From Megalobrama amblycephala (lineage: Eukaryota > Chordata > Actinopteri > Cypriniformes > Xenocyprididae): a stretch of DNA of 64,000 nucleotides. The stretch covers positions 10,379,782 through 10,443,781 of the forward strand of contig NC_063050.1 in the NCBI RefSeq assembly GCF_018812025.1, given 5' to 3'. Positions 32,772 to 42,678 of the stretch are shown one piece after another. The position numbers were made by a program, and so were the translations under genes. The notes under the pieces were generated by a model. The model saw only the letters and a program-made list of their open reading frames with translations, was not told where the DNA came from and did not search any database. The number at the start of each line of letters is the position of its first letter. The stretch's first letter is position 1.

Positions 32772-35306
32772 CAGTATAACAAACATACAAAGGTTGCACA
32801 TTAGATATCAAATGATATCTGAGAACAACTTTGATTATGAATTTATAGAGGAATTCAGATAGGAGCGTTGTGTTTGACTGTAATCAGATGTGATCTTATT
32901 TTTGGTTTCAATATGAATGGAGGGCAACTATCACACATGACCAACCTAAAATTATATGTCTCCTTTGGTTCTTTTTATTTACAGTCATTTTCTTTTCTTT
33001 TAAATTGTACTCAAAACTCTGTAAAATTACAAACAATATCTGTAAATTAACAACATTGGCTGTTATTTTAAGTATTATGCCATTAATGACAAGTTACAGT
33101 AATTTTCATATTTATACTGAAAAATTACTCTATTTATACAGTACTTTTTTGTTTTCTTGATTTGCTTACAAATGTATGTAAAATTACAAAAATAATGCCA
33201 TTAATAATTTTAAAAATCACCACAAGAGGGCACAAAGGGACTGCTGTCATGTGGGACATTTCTGGCACTATGAAATATAGAAAGAAAAAAAACGGTCAAA
33301 TGACTGTAATAAACAGCTGTAAAATTAAAGTAAAATATCCTAATTTTTTAAATAAGTGCACAAAGGAGAGAAAAACTTTTTTTTGGAATTTAACAGTGGT
33401 TTAGATCTTGATGTTAAATTGAAAATAATAAGGTTTAAGTCACCATTATGATGATCAGTGTTTGCTTTAGTTAGGCTCTTTACCCTTAATTTTTGAACAT
33501 TACTTTTTTTTCTGGCTAAAGTACATTTGTATGGCAAAATTAACCATAATGGCCTGACTCACTGATCTCATCCAGAGTCAACTCTATGAGAATATTTACT
33601 GTTAATTTCACATTATTTACTGCAGTCTTGTAATTGTGTGGCATCAGCATTATGACAAACAGATATTCAGATTTTTTTAAAGTTATTATGTAAATGTTTT
33701 GAGCTGTCTTTTAGATGCACAGAGGGATCAGGAAATACAGAATGAATCTAAACAACAACAAAACTTGTTTTGTGACGTTCAGAGTTGACCTGTTTATCTG
33801 AATAGTTTGTCGATTATGACCGTTGTTGAGATTTATACGCTGATTCTTGATGTCTGTGTGTCTAAGTGATCCTGTATTTACTGCATAATATTATGAAATC
33901 TTTCAAAATATCAAAACACTGCAGGATTTTGTGTAGTAGTATAGTAGGGCTACAATAAACAATGTAAAATTAATAATTATCATAATATTACATAATTTAG
34001 TCCAAGATTAGACTGGACGAGATCAATCAGGCCACTACATGATAACTAATAAATAACCAAAAACATATGATCAGAATTTCTCCTTTATTTTCACCATAAC
34101 AAACGTGCTTTAAAAACACATACAGCAGCCAGAGAAAAACTAAAGTTTAAAAAGTCAAGGGTCAAGATCCCAACTAAAGCAAACACTGATCACCATAACG
34201 GTGTTAATTCTCATTAAAAACTTTAGTGTGAAAGAAATAAAGTAGTGGTTGATGCAGTGAGGTTGTATTATTATTGTTGTATTATTATGTTACTTCTGTC
34301 TATTGTTTTCTGCAGTTGATTGTCTGAATTTGTTGCAATATGTTGTAATTGTATCTGTACTGTCTCTACACTGTATTTATCTATAGGTTTTTATGTATAG
34401 CTGTGTTTTTCACTGCTCGTTTATGTTTGCTCTGTTCTTAACCTTTTAATATTAATTATGTTTTTTTTTTTTGTTTTTTTTTTTTTTTTTAGGGAGACAC
34501 TTTTTAACAACTGTCCAGGGACTATGGATGAAAAATAGCCTTTTGGCTAATTCTAGTGCATTTACAGCAATGTTAATTAATGTACATTGTCCCTGTCAAA
34601 TAAATAAATAAATAAATAAAAATAAAAATCATATGTGTGCTATTGTCAACAAATGGTTGACTGCAAGAGATTGGCAGTTTAGAGTGAAAGTGCTTGATCC
34701 TAAGGTGGGAAATACCTGTAAAATAACTATGTTTTTTTATATATATATATAAAACTTTTAATCAAAATTTCTGTAAGACTTTTTACATTTTTTTTTTTTT
34801 TTAATTAGGATATTTTACTTTCATTTTACATGTTTTGTTTGGCAGCCATAGCTCTCAGTCATTTGACTGTTTTTTTGTTTTGTTTTGTTTTGTTTTTGTT
34901 TTGTTTTTACAGTGCATGTCTTTAGATATTAAATGATAACTCTGATTATGAATTTATAGAGGAGGTCAGATAGGAGCGGTGTGTTTGACTGTAATCAGAT
35001 GTGATCTTATTTTTGGTTTCAATATGAATGGAGGGCAACTATCACACATGACCAACCTAAAATTATATGTCACCTTTGGATTTAAAAGAATAGTCAAAGA
35101 CTTTGAATATTTCTTTCAAAAATGAGAATTCAGTCATGTACTCAACCTAGTGTTGTTCAAATGCTGTATTATTTTATCAGACTATAGAAGAGTGGTCTGA
35201 ATGAGCTCATGCTCATCCATATGATGACAGTGAACAGTGAATATCTTTAAGCTTTAGTAGAAGTTGGCTATAAAGCTGTATATTTTAATGTTCTGAAAGA
35301 ATACTA
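32772..35306. other. Repeat-filled intergenic region with a palindromic core module and a LINE tail
   Basis: Near-identical blocks at about 32828-32965 and 34942-35080 ('GAATGGAGGGCAACTATCAC') are direct repeats about 2.1 kb apart. Between them lie inverted copies of a core module (about 33438-33500 and 34130-34200) and a LINE-like 3' tail (34480-34625). Confidence 0.6.
34480..34630 (+). repeat. LINE 3' end fragment with (AAAT)n tail
   Basis: 'GGACTATGGATGAAAAATAG', 'CTAATTCTAGTGCATTTAC', 'AATGTACATTGTCCCTGTC' and a final (AAAT)n are typical of truncated fish LINE 3' ends. No reverse transcriptase sequence is present. Confidence 0.5.
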
Positions 35307-36186
35307 TAGCACTGTAAAAAAATATATGCCTCTCCAACATAAAAATTTCTAGTGACCCCTAAAAGTTTTAGTTGGCCCAATTTAAGTTGCGGAAACCAAC
35401 TTTTTTGTGTTGTGCTGACTACCCCTGCATGTAGACTGAACTTGAAATAGAATGTTGTGTCAATTAAATATTTTCTGTTGACTAAACATAGCTTGTTGGG
35501 CCAACAAGCAGACTCAAATTGAAATAAAATGTTGTATTAAATATGTAATGTTGGCCAATAAGTCTATTTTTCATTAATGTTGGTCAAAATAGTCTATTTT
35601 TAATTATTTCAAATAAATTACACACTATGCTTTGATAAAGAACATTTTATGTATTTATTTAAATACATATGAACTTGCCTGTTAGGCTCAAGTAAAATAT
35701 TACACAAGTATTCAACCAGTGCCGAAACAAGATCTGAGAGTTCAAGAAAGCATGACATATCACTCTTAGTCAATAGCTGTACTGGAAAAACAAATATCTG
35801 CTTTACAAAATGAAACTCAGTAAAACATGACAACGGCTTTGCCTGTAAACATTTGAAAATTTTTGTCTGTTAGTCTAAGACTAAGTGCAATTACATTACA
35901 TGTAAAAAAAAAAATACACAGTACTGCCCACTACTGTCAGGTTACAATGGTCACTATTTAACAGTTCTATTGGCAAAAACAATCTCTGCTTTAAAAATGA
36001 AACATTTCTGATATTTCTCAGGGATGACTGCTTTACAAATCAAATATCAGCATAAACTCAGATGTTGCTGAAACAAACTTTTGAACTGAAATTCTAATTC
36101 CCCACAAATAAACTGTGTGGGGGAAAAAAGTAATCAACAAGTTCCTGAGCAGTTACAAAAATTCAACAAAAAAAAAGTCACTGGCA

Positions 36187-37034
36187 TTAACAGAAACTCT
36201 TTTTCACTTCTTTCTCCACCAATGACATTTCCTTCTCCAATTCTTCTTCATCCAAACCAACAGGACGGTCGGGAAGAAAGTTGAGTTCAGATCTTCTGGG
36301 TCTCTTGAGAGATCCTCGAGATGAACCTTGTCTAGAGTGGGTATTCACAACCATCTCACTGCATCCTGCAGTTTCTGACGATAATTAGCCATTTTAAACT
36401 TCAGGCTAATTTTCCATGCTTCACATCCTGTTGTGTCAGATCCTGGGTCTTTGAGACTGGGGTGTTTTTCTACCAAAGCAGATGCAACCTTCTCTATTTC
36501 AGAGTCTTTTGGGTAGGCTTTGTAAGAGTACACAGTTTCAGCCAATTTCTCCAAGATATTCATTTTCATGTCTCTTGGAACAATCAGGGCTGTTCCATTT
36601 GCTTGAAGATCCTCATTAGCTTTTTTCAGCCTCAGCTCCACATCATATGAAAATGAAGGCACTGGAAACATGCTTGGCCACTGCTCAAATCTGGATGTAG
36701 AGAGAGGAGAAACTGAATGGGGTGATAAAGCTGATGACTGAGTGGATGTCATGCTTGCTGTATCCACAGTGAAATCTGAAACGTGAGCATCATCCACCAC
36801 TGGGCTTAAAACTACTTCCCAGTGGATCCTCAAAGTAGCCTTGTCTTTTGGAAGCTCTGTGATGTCATGTAAAGTACAAAGTTCATTGTTGAACTCAGGG
36901 TCTTCATACTGGATAACAAAATTTCCTATCTGTATTTTTTCACAGAGAACTGCAGAGAGTTCTTCAATTGATGATGGTGTGGGTATTGATAACTTCCTGA
37001 TGTTGTCAGGTGAGAGAATGACTCGAAGTAACAT
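36187..37034 (-). pseudogene. Second CACTA ORF (SAMD3-like transposon protein), one frameshift
   Basis: The main frame (37034-36345, 229 residues) begins MLLRVILSPDNIRKLSIPTP, a PB1-like region with LQYEDP-type signature (IQYEDPEFNNELCTLHDI), and ends in the conserved KISLKFKMANYRQKLQDA. One register over, the sequence continues without a stop from about 36357 to TAA at 36187 as CSEMVVNTHSRQGSSRGSL and a glutamate/lysine-rich end. A single-base indel near 36357 is the likely cause. Similar proteins in fish databases are often named 'sterile alpha motif domain-containing protein 3-like'. The role in transposition is unknown. Confidence 0.65.
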
Positions 37035-37079
37035 TGTTTCCTGGGAAAGAAAATTAAGAGATTACATTTTAGCAAAGTA

Positions 37080-37600
37080 AAAATCTCTTAGCAGACACCA
37101 TAATCTTTCCACCTATATTGTATGATGCCAGAGGGTAGAAATCAATGAGATCTTGTGGGTTGACAATGGCTACATTGCAGTAAGTACTTCCAACAATTTC
37201 ATATGCTCTAAAATGTTCAAAGTACCATGAAGACAGTTGTTCCACTATGAATGAGACCTCTGTGCCAACAACCAGAATACTGTGAATTCGACCAAACTCT
37301 GGAAAGCCATCACTAAGTCCAACTGGTAGAAATCATTCCTTTACTATACAAAGTCCCAAGCAATGTTGCATTTGTTGCAAGGGACAAGGAACTCAGATTG
37401 GATATTTGTTTTCAACAGCTGTCCGCAGCCGCGGTTCAACAGCTGACAATTTGACCACTTTCAATTTTTCAACATGCAATGGTGCTTTGAAGAAATTTTG
37501 GGCGTCCAAAGCAAAAGCTTTCATTGGGAAAAACATCAGTGAACAACTGGCGATGATCAGAAATTTTACTCTCTAGATAACAGAGAGATTCTTCTGATAG
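37080..37600 (-). pseudogene. Decayed C-terminal part of the CACTA transposase
   Basis: Fragments in more than one frame continue the transposase after its premature stop: HRQLFTDVFPNESFCFG near 37540, then multiple stops around 37380-37440, and FPEFGRIHSILVVGTEVSF to YNIGGKIMVSA from about 37310 to 37090. At least one internal segment appears deleted. Confidence 0.65.
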
Positions 37601-39553
37601 CTATGAACTAACCACTAATTCCACAATGTCTTTTAAGTCCATTAAAAGTTGCCATGCTTTTTCATCTTCAGGCACCATACCACCTACCATGAGAGGGAGC
37701 AGTCTAATTAAGGCCCAATTTTCATGTGCATTTCCTCCAACTGTTTTTTTCAAGTGAAAGGTCTTTGGAATTCTTTGAGGACGATTCACTTTATCTGAAT
37801 ATGAATAGTGAAATGATTGGATAATGTTATTGAGCTGATCAAATGTAAAGTACTTGGCACCAATCAGTTTCTGCAGACACAGAGCCAATTCCCTAGGTAT
37901 TACCCCTTCAAACAGATCATGCAAAACATCTGGAGGAAAACCAGTGATGACATGAAAGAAGGATAGGTGTTTCTGAAGAACACATTCAGCTTTCACACCA
38001 TGCACATTTGTTACAAACTCATTGCTCTTCAACTCAGCAATGCATTGATCATGTTGCTCTGTGCTTCTGAGTGGAAAGAGTCCCTGCCTAACTTCTGTGG
38101 TCTGAATGTCTTTCAAAGATGCCAAGCAAAATCTGCAGAATTTTTCCACACGAAAACTTTCCTGAAAACCTTCAAGTCCATGCGCACCAAGATTGTCTGC
38201 AGACACGTTAAGCACAGTTCCCCTGACATTCTCACCAATCTGTTCAACATACAAGCCTTCCTGCTCTAGGCTCCTTAAGTCACATAAAAGTGGTTCAAAA
38301 AATGGTTCATAACCATATACTCTCACTTCAGAACTTTTCCCAAGCAGTGCCAATTGGATAGAGTGGAGACTCGATCTGTACTGTGATTCCCAATTCAAAA
38401 TGACCCAATAGACTGCTGTAATTTTATGCTTCTTTCTAGAAGTTCCCAATGGATTGGCAATTTCAAAATCATCAATATAAAACCCAAGTGAAAGTCTGAA
38501 ATCTTGATCATTAACAAGCTTGTTAATTTTGAAATACTGACCATCAAAAGGTGAGGTGTAAAATCCTGGTGTACTCTCCTTTATGGGAAACGTCTTCTCA
38601 AGAACGTCAGGTCTCTCCAACAAAGACTTCAAAGTCTTCAAAAGAGGAACATAAACAAATGAGTGATTTTGTACCCTATTGAACACATATTCAACAGGTT
38701 CAATTATGCCAAAATTGTTGTTGAAGTAGATGTTTCGCTTGTGATTAGTTGAAAGGGGACCTTTGTCAGTGGTGGCACTCAGAAACGGGTTTGTTTTTTG
38801 TAATGTGTCAGTAATGTCAGCAACAATTGACTCATTAACATTGCAGTTGTGCTTTAGCAGAATATTCTGAATTGCACACAGTGTATTTGAGTTAGCAATT
38901 GACAGAATGTCATTTACATTATCAATAATCTGTTGAGAGGCACTTTGGGACACATGCAACTGTGACTGCATACACAAGAATAAGGCAGCAAGTTTGTGTT
39001 CAAGTACTGGCTGACATTCCTCAAGGTTCGAATCTGAAATATGAGAATCTGCCTGAATGTCATCAGCTTGATCTGATGGACTTTGTGAAACTGAGACTGT
39101 GTCAAACTCATTGCCTGCACTGCCTACTGTACAAACAGATGTGCAGAGGTCATTCAAAGTTTGTTTTCTGTGTTTCTTGGACTTGTGAGCTCTGAAAGTT
39201 GTGTTGTTGTTGCTGCTAAAATCACAGTTGGAGAATGGACAATGAACTCGCTCATGGTTTTGCAAATGTCTTCCTAAATGTTTCAGAAATTGAGTAAGTG
39301 AGCAAATATCTGAGAATTCACATAATTCACACCGAAAACCGGCATGGTCAGTGTCTGTCTGAGTGGGCCTGCCTATTTTAGGGTGTGCTCTCCATAAATG
39401 GGTTTTTAAGGCCCCTGTTGTTGTAAAAATACAAACACAGTCTGGATGAATGCAGGGGAAAGAACCTTTACCTGCTTGCCAATGATGAAGCCTGTAGTGC
39501 TTAAGCAGGATGTCTTGCTGCAGATGTGAAAATTTACAATAGCGGCACTGCAT
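37601..39553 (-). CDS. EnSpm/CACTA transposase-like protein, C-terminus lost
   Basis: 650 residues from an ATG ten bases after a good acceptor (TTTTTTTCAG| at 39563), implying an upstream non-coding exon. Four C2H2 fingers stand at the N-terminus: Cys3/Cys6-His23/24, Cys34/Cys39-His52/57, Cys75/Cys78-His92/96 and Cys105/Cys110-His123/128. The central part has motifs common to many uncharacterised fish transposon proteins (SLGFYIDDFEIANPLGTSRK and PPDVLHDLFEGVIPREL). The frame stops at VELVVSS. Beyond it, down to about 37090, decayed pieces continue in other frames, for example near 37535 (HRQLFTDVFPNE) and about 37140-37290 (FPEFGRIHSILVV), with several stops. The catalytic C-terminal part is therefore broken. 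Confidence 0.82.
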   Translation of the reverse strand: MQCRYCKFSHLQQDILLKHYRLHHWQAGKGSFPCIHPDCVCIFTTTGALKTHLWRAHPKIGRPTQTDTDHAGFRCELCEFSDICSLTQFLKHLGRHLQNHERVHCPFSNCDFSSNNNTTFRAHKSKKHRKQTLNDLCTSVCTVGSAGNEFDTVSVSQSPSDQADDIQADSHISDSNLEECQPVLEHKLAALFLCMQSQLHVSQSASQQIIDNVNDILSIANSNTLCAIQNILLKHNCNVNESIVADITDTLQKTNPFLSATTDKGPLSTNHKRNIYFNNNFGIIEPVEYVFNRVQNHSFVYVPLLKTLKSLLERPDVLEKTFPIKESTPGFYTSPFDGQYFKINKLVNDQDFRLSLGFYIDDFEIANPLGTSRKKHKITAVYWVILNWESQYRSSLHSIQLALLGKSSEVRVYGYEPFFEPLLCDLRSLEQEGLYVEQIGENVRGTVLNVSADNLGAHGLEGFQESFRVEKFCRFCLASLKDIQTTEVRQGLFPLRSTEQHDQCIAELKSNEFVTNVHGVKAECVLQKHLSFFHVITGFPPDVLHDLFEGVIPRELALCLQKLIGAKYFTFDQLNNIIQSFHYSYSDKVNRPQRIPKTFHLKKTVGGNAHENWALIRLLPLMVGGMVPEDEKAWQLLMDLKDIVELVVSS

Positions 39554-39741
39554 AGCTTTAAGCCTGAAAAAAATACCTGAAATACAAACAAAGACAAGTG
39601 CATAAATAACTCATAGTTCTATACACAGAACAACCATACTTCAGTATTTTTTAGGCTTTTCTTAAACCTAACAATGGCGCATTAGCCATCATGCCTCTTG
39701 TAGGCCAAGTACAGCTGGGTACCAGGCTAACAGGGGGTTTG

Positions 39742-40475
39742 GTGAGGCAAACTGATAAGGTTAAACAGCTTACAACTCTGGTAAGGTTAGCAGCTATTCG
39801 TTTTCGTGTTAACACAACTGTTTCTTTTATCGGACTAAAATGTTATTTCACTCTTGCAAAAGGAGGCTTTGTGCAAAGTACTAACTTAGCTGCTAACACG
39901 AAGGAACACGTGCTTTGAATGCCAACTGTTAGAACTAGCCTAAATTATTAGTCACTCTGTGATAGCAAAAGCACAAGTTGTCAATACTAGCTGTCTGTTA
40001 CAGTCAATTATCATATATATCATAAGCCAAAATGCAAATGGAATTTGAAAATATAGACCATTAAAAATATTAAACAGACACATGTAATGCTTAACGTTAA
40101 CCGTTGGCAAACTGATAACGTTAAACAGCTTACAATTCTGGTAACATTCGCAGCTATTCGTTTTCGTGTTAGCACAACTTTTTATTTATTTATTTATTTT
40201 TATCGGACTGAAATGTTATTTCACTCCTGCAAAAGGAGGCTTTGTGCAAAGTACTAGCTGCTAACACGAAGGCACACGTGCTTTGAATGCCAACTAACTG
40301 TTAGAACTAACGTTAGCCTAAATTATCAGTCACTCTGTAATAGCAAAAGCGCAAGTTGTCAAGACTAGCTGTCTGTTACAGTCAATTATCATACATATCA
40401 TAAGCCAAAATGCAAATGGTATTTGAAAATATTGACCATTAAAAATATTAAACGGGAACATGTCATGCTTAACCG
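39742..40475. repeat. Tandem duplication inside the CACTA element
   Basis: A block starting GGCAAACTGATAAGGTTAAA at about 39745 is repeated from 40107, about 361 bases later, with small differences. It lies upstream of the transposase start, where the promoter should be. Confidence 0.8.
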
Positions 40476-40972
40476 TTAGGGTCAACGTTAAAATCACATG
40501 CCAGTTGGAAAGGAATGCTAAGCTTTATGGAGTTAAACATGTGGTTTTCCAGCACTGCTAATCACTATAGGTACTCACAATAAAGCTATTTCAAACTTTG
40601 TTGATAGACAATAGATATATTCTTAACCTAAATTTGATCATTACCTCGCAGCACAAAGCACTCACCACTGCAATGTCGTGACTCGTGGTGGGGGAAATTC
40701 CAGAAGGCGCCTGGTAGAACTCCTTTGCGTATGCTCAGACGATTGACGCTGTTCCCTCTTGCTCGGCCAACATAATATTTTTTGTGCAACGTTAAAAGTT
40801 CTGTCAACACAATTATTTATTTTCTCTTGATGAACATTTTGTAGTACAGTCATGGAAATCATGCAATCATTGACCAAACATATTTTTCTTTTTTGACACA
40901 ACCATTATGTTGAGCCAACATGTATTTCCTCATTTGTACAACTTTTTGCATCAGTAATTTTTTACAGTGTAG

Positions 40973-41491
40973 GGTGAGAAACAAACCAACACTTAACTGA
41001 GTGAACATGGTGACCTCGGCTGTTGGTCTGCTGTGCACTACTGCACGTACCCAGAAATACACACAAGCACACAAGGGTGGTGTCTGTTCAAGATATCTGA
41101 TAACCCTATCCTCTCTCCCAAAATTGGTGTAGTAAATATTTACAATCCTTTTGTTCTGGTCTGGGTATTTCAGGGAAAATGGCAGAGCAGCCATTTAGGA
41201 AATTCTGTAATCAGAAACCCCCAAGCACTGATGGGTGTGTTAAAAACACTCACACACTGTGTGTGTATGCATTTCTTACTCTTAGAGTCATCTTTGAGCA
41301 ATGCTGTTATGTGCTGTAATTTATTATTTCTGGATTGGCTTATATTTGTCTTGTCTAATCGGTAATTATACATTTTTACCTGAAAAAATTGATTTGATTT
41401 GTATTTGTGATATTGACACGGATTCGTATTGTGTAAAAGAGCCAACTACCACTCCTCTGGTGTTAATGTCTGTTGTTCAACAGAGCACTTG

Positions 41492-41536
<45 letters not shown>

Positions 41537-42678
41537 CCAGTGGTGTGTGGTGGTGTTTTAAAATGAGGAGGCAAAGTCCTCACATTTTTTATATATCAAA
41601 TGTGAATGTATGTCCCTGTTACACTTAATTTTCCTGGTTAAATAAGCATTACATAAAAAAGAGAGACCAAAAACATTCTATTTTGTAATTTTATACTAAC
41701 TATGTAATGTTCTATTTATTAAAACTAAGTATAAATTTAATCAAGTTAGTGTTTTTATGCATTTTACATTTATTCATGTAGTAACTAAATGCAGTAACAA
41801 ATTAAACAATATATATTATTTGCCATTCATATCCAATCATAACCGATCATATAGCTCAATGGAGGCATTGCCTCTCACTGGACATGTGTCTATTTTGCAC
41901 TCTTGACATTTTAGAGTGTCCCCCCTTCATTGCTGTGCACTTTTTTTCTGCACAGTGGCTGATTTGTAGTTTGTACCATGAAAAGATTCTCTGAGTTTTT
42001 GCATTTTTTCATATTTCCCATTCATTTCCTATGTCGGTAATTTTTGACTGCGAAGACAATTTTTTCCAGATTCTCTAATAATTCTTTACCAAATCATGTC
42101 CTTGATATTTTTTTGTGTTCACATAGCTAATGCGACAAAAGACACCAAGTGTCATTCCATTCAAAAAAACATTTCAAAACAAAATTGTTCTGTCATTTTT
42201 GACTGAAGAGGACCAGAGGTTTAAAAGTTAATATGAAAGAAGCCAGCAGTAAAATGGACAGTGCCAACACACCTGGCAAATGAGTGAACGCGGTGGCCAG
42301 AGAAACTAAAGAGTGCAGAAAAGTGCAGAGTGTTGCAGATGGTGTTGAGAATGTTTTAGACGATTAAGATGCATGAAAAACTTTGCCTTAATAAACCTTT
42401 AACACTCATATTACACCATTCAATAACTTTTGTCTGTGAATCATCTGGAAATACATGATAAAAATAGTGAATTATATGAAAAAGACAATATTTCAAACAC
42501 TCACAGTTAATGATGGTTTGACAATGTCTCTACAAATTATTTGATAATATTGTAACATCAAAAATCAACACTGATCTTTCACAATTATGTTAATTAAACT
42601 TCACTATGTCACACATTTTTTATTTTTTGTAAATTGTCTTTAGTCCCTCTGTTTTCAGCGTTTGAATATTTAGAGTGC
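40973..42678. other. Intergenic; (TA)n and a dispersed repeat
   Basis: (TA)n microsatellite at 41494-41535, followed by CAGTGGTGTGTGG (possible hAT end) at 41538. The block 41920-42165 is a diverged copy of the 9314-9505 repeat. No gene was seen. Confidence 0.45.

Larger units (their letters stand above)
35307..40972 (-). mobile_element. CACTA/EnSpm DNA transposon with TAG target duplication
   Basis: The element runs 35310-40969 (5660 bp) with inverted ends CACTGTAAAAAA and TTTTTTACAGTG. It is flanked by the 3-bp duplication TAG (35307-35309 and 40970-40972), the length expected for CACTA elements. Subterminal GTTGGC/GCCAAC motifs recur at both ends (35370-35560 and 40765-40920). It carries two minus-strand genes: a zinc-finger transposase-like protein and a second ORF. 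Both are damaged, so it is probably immobile on its own. Confidence 0.93.
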
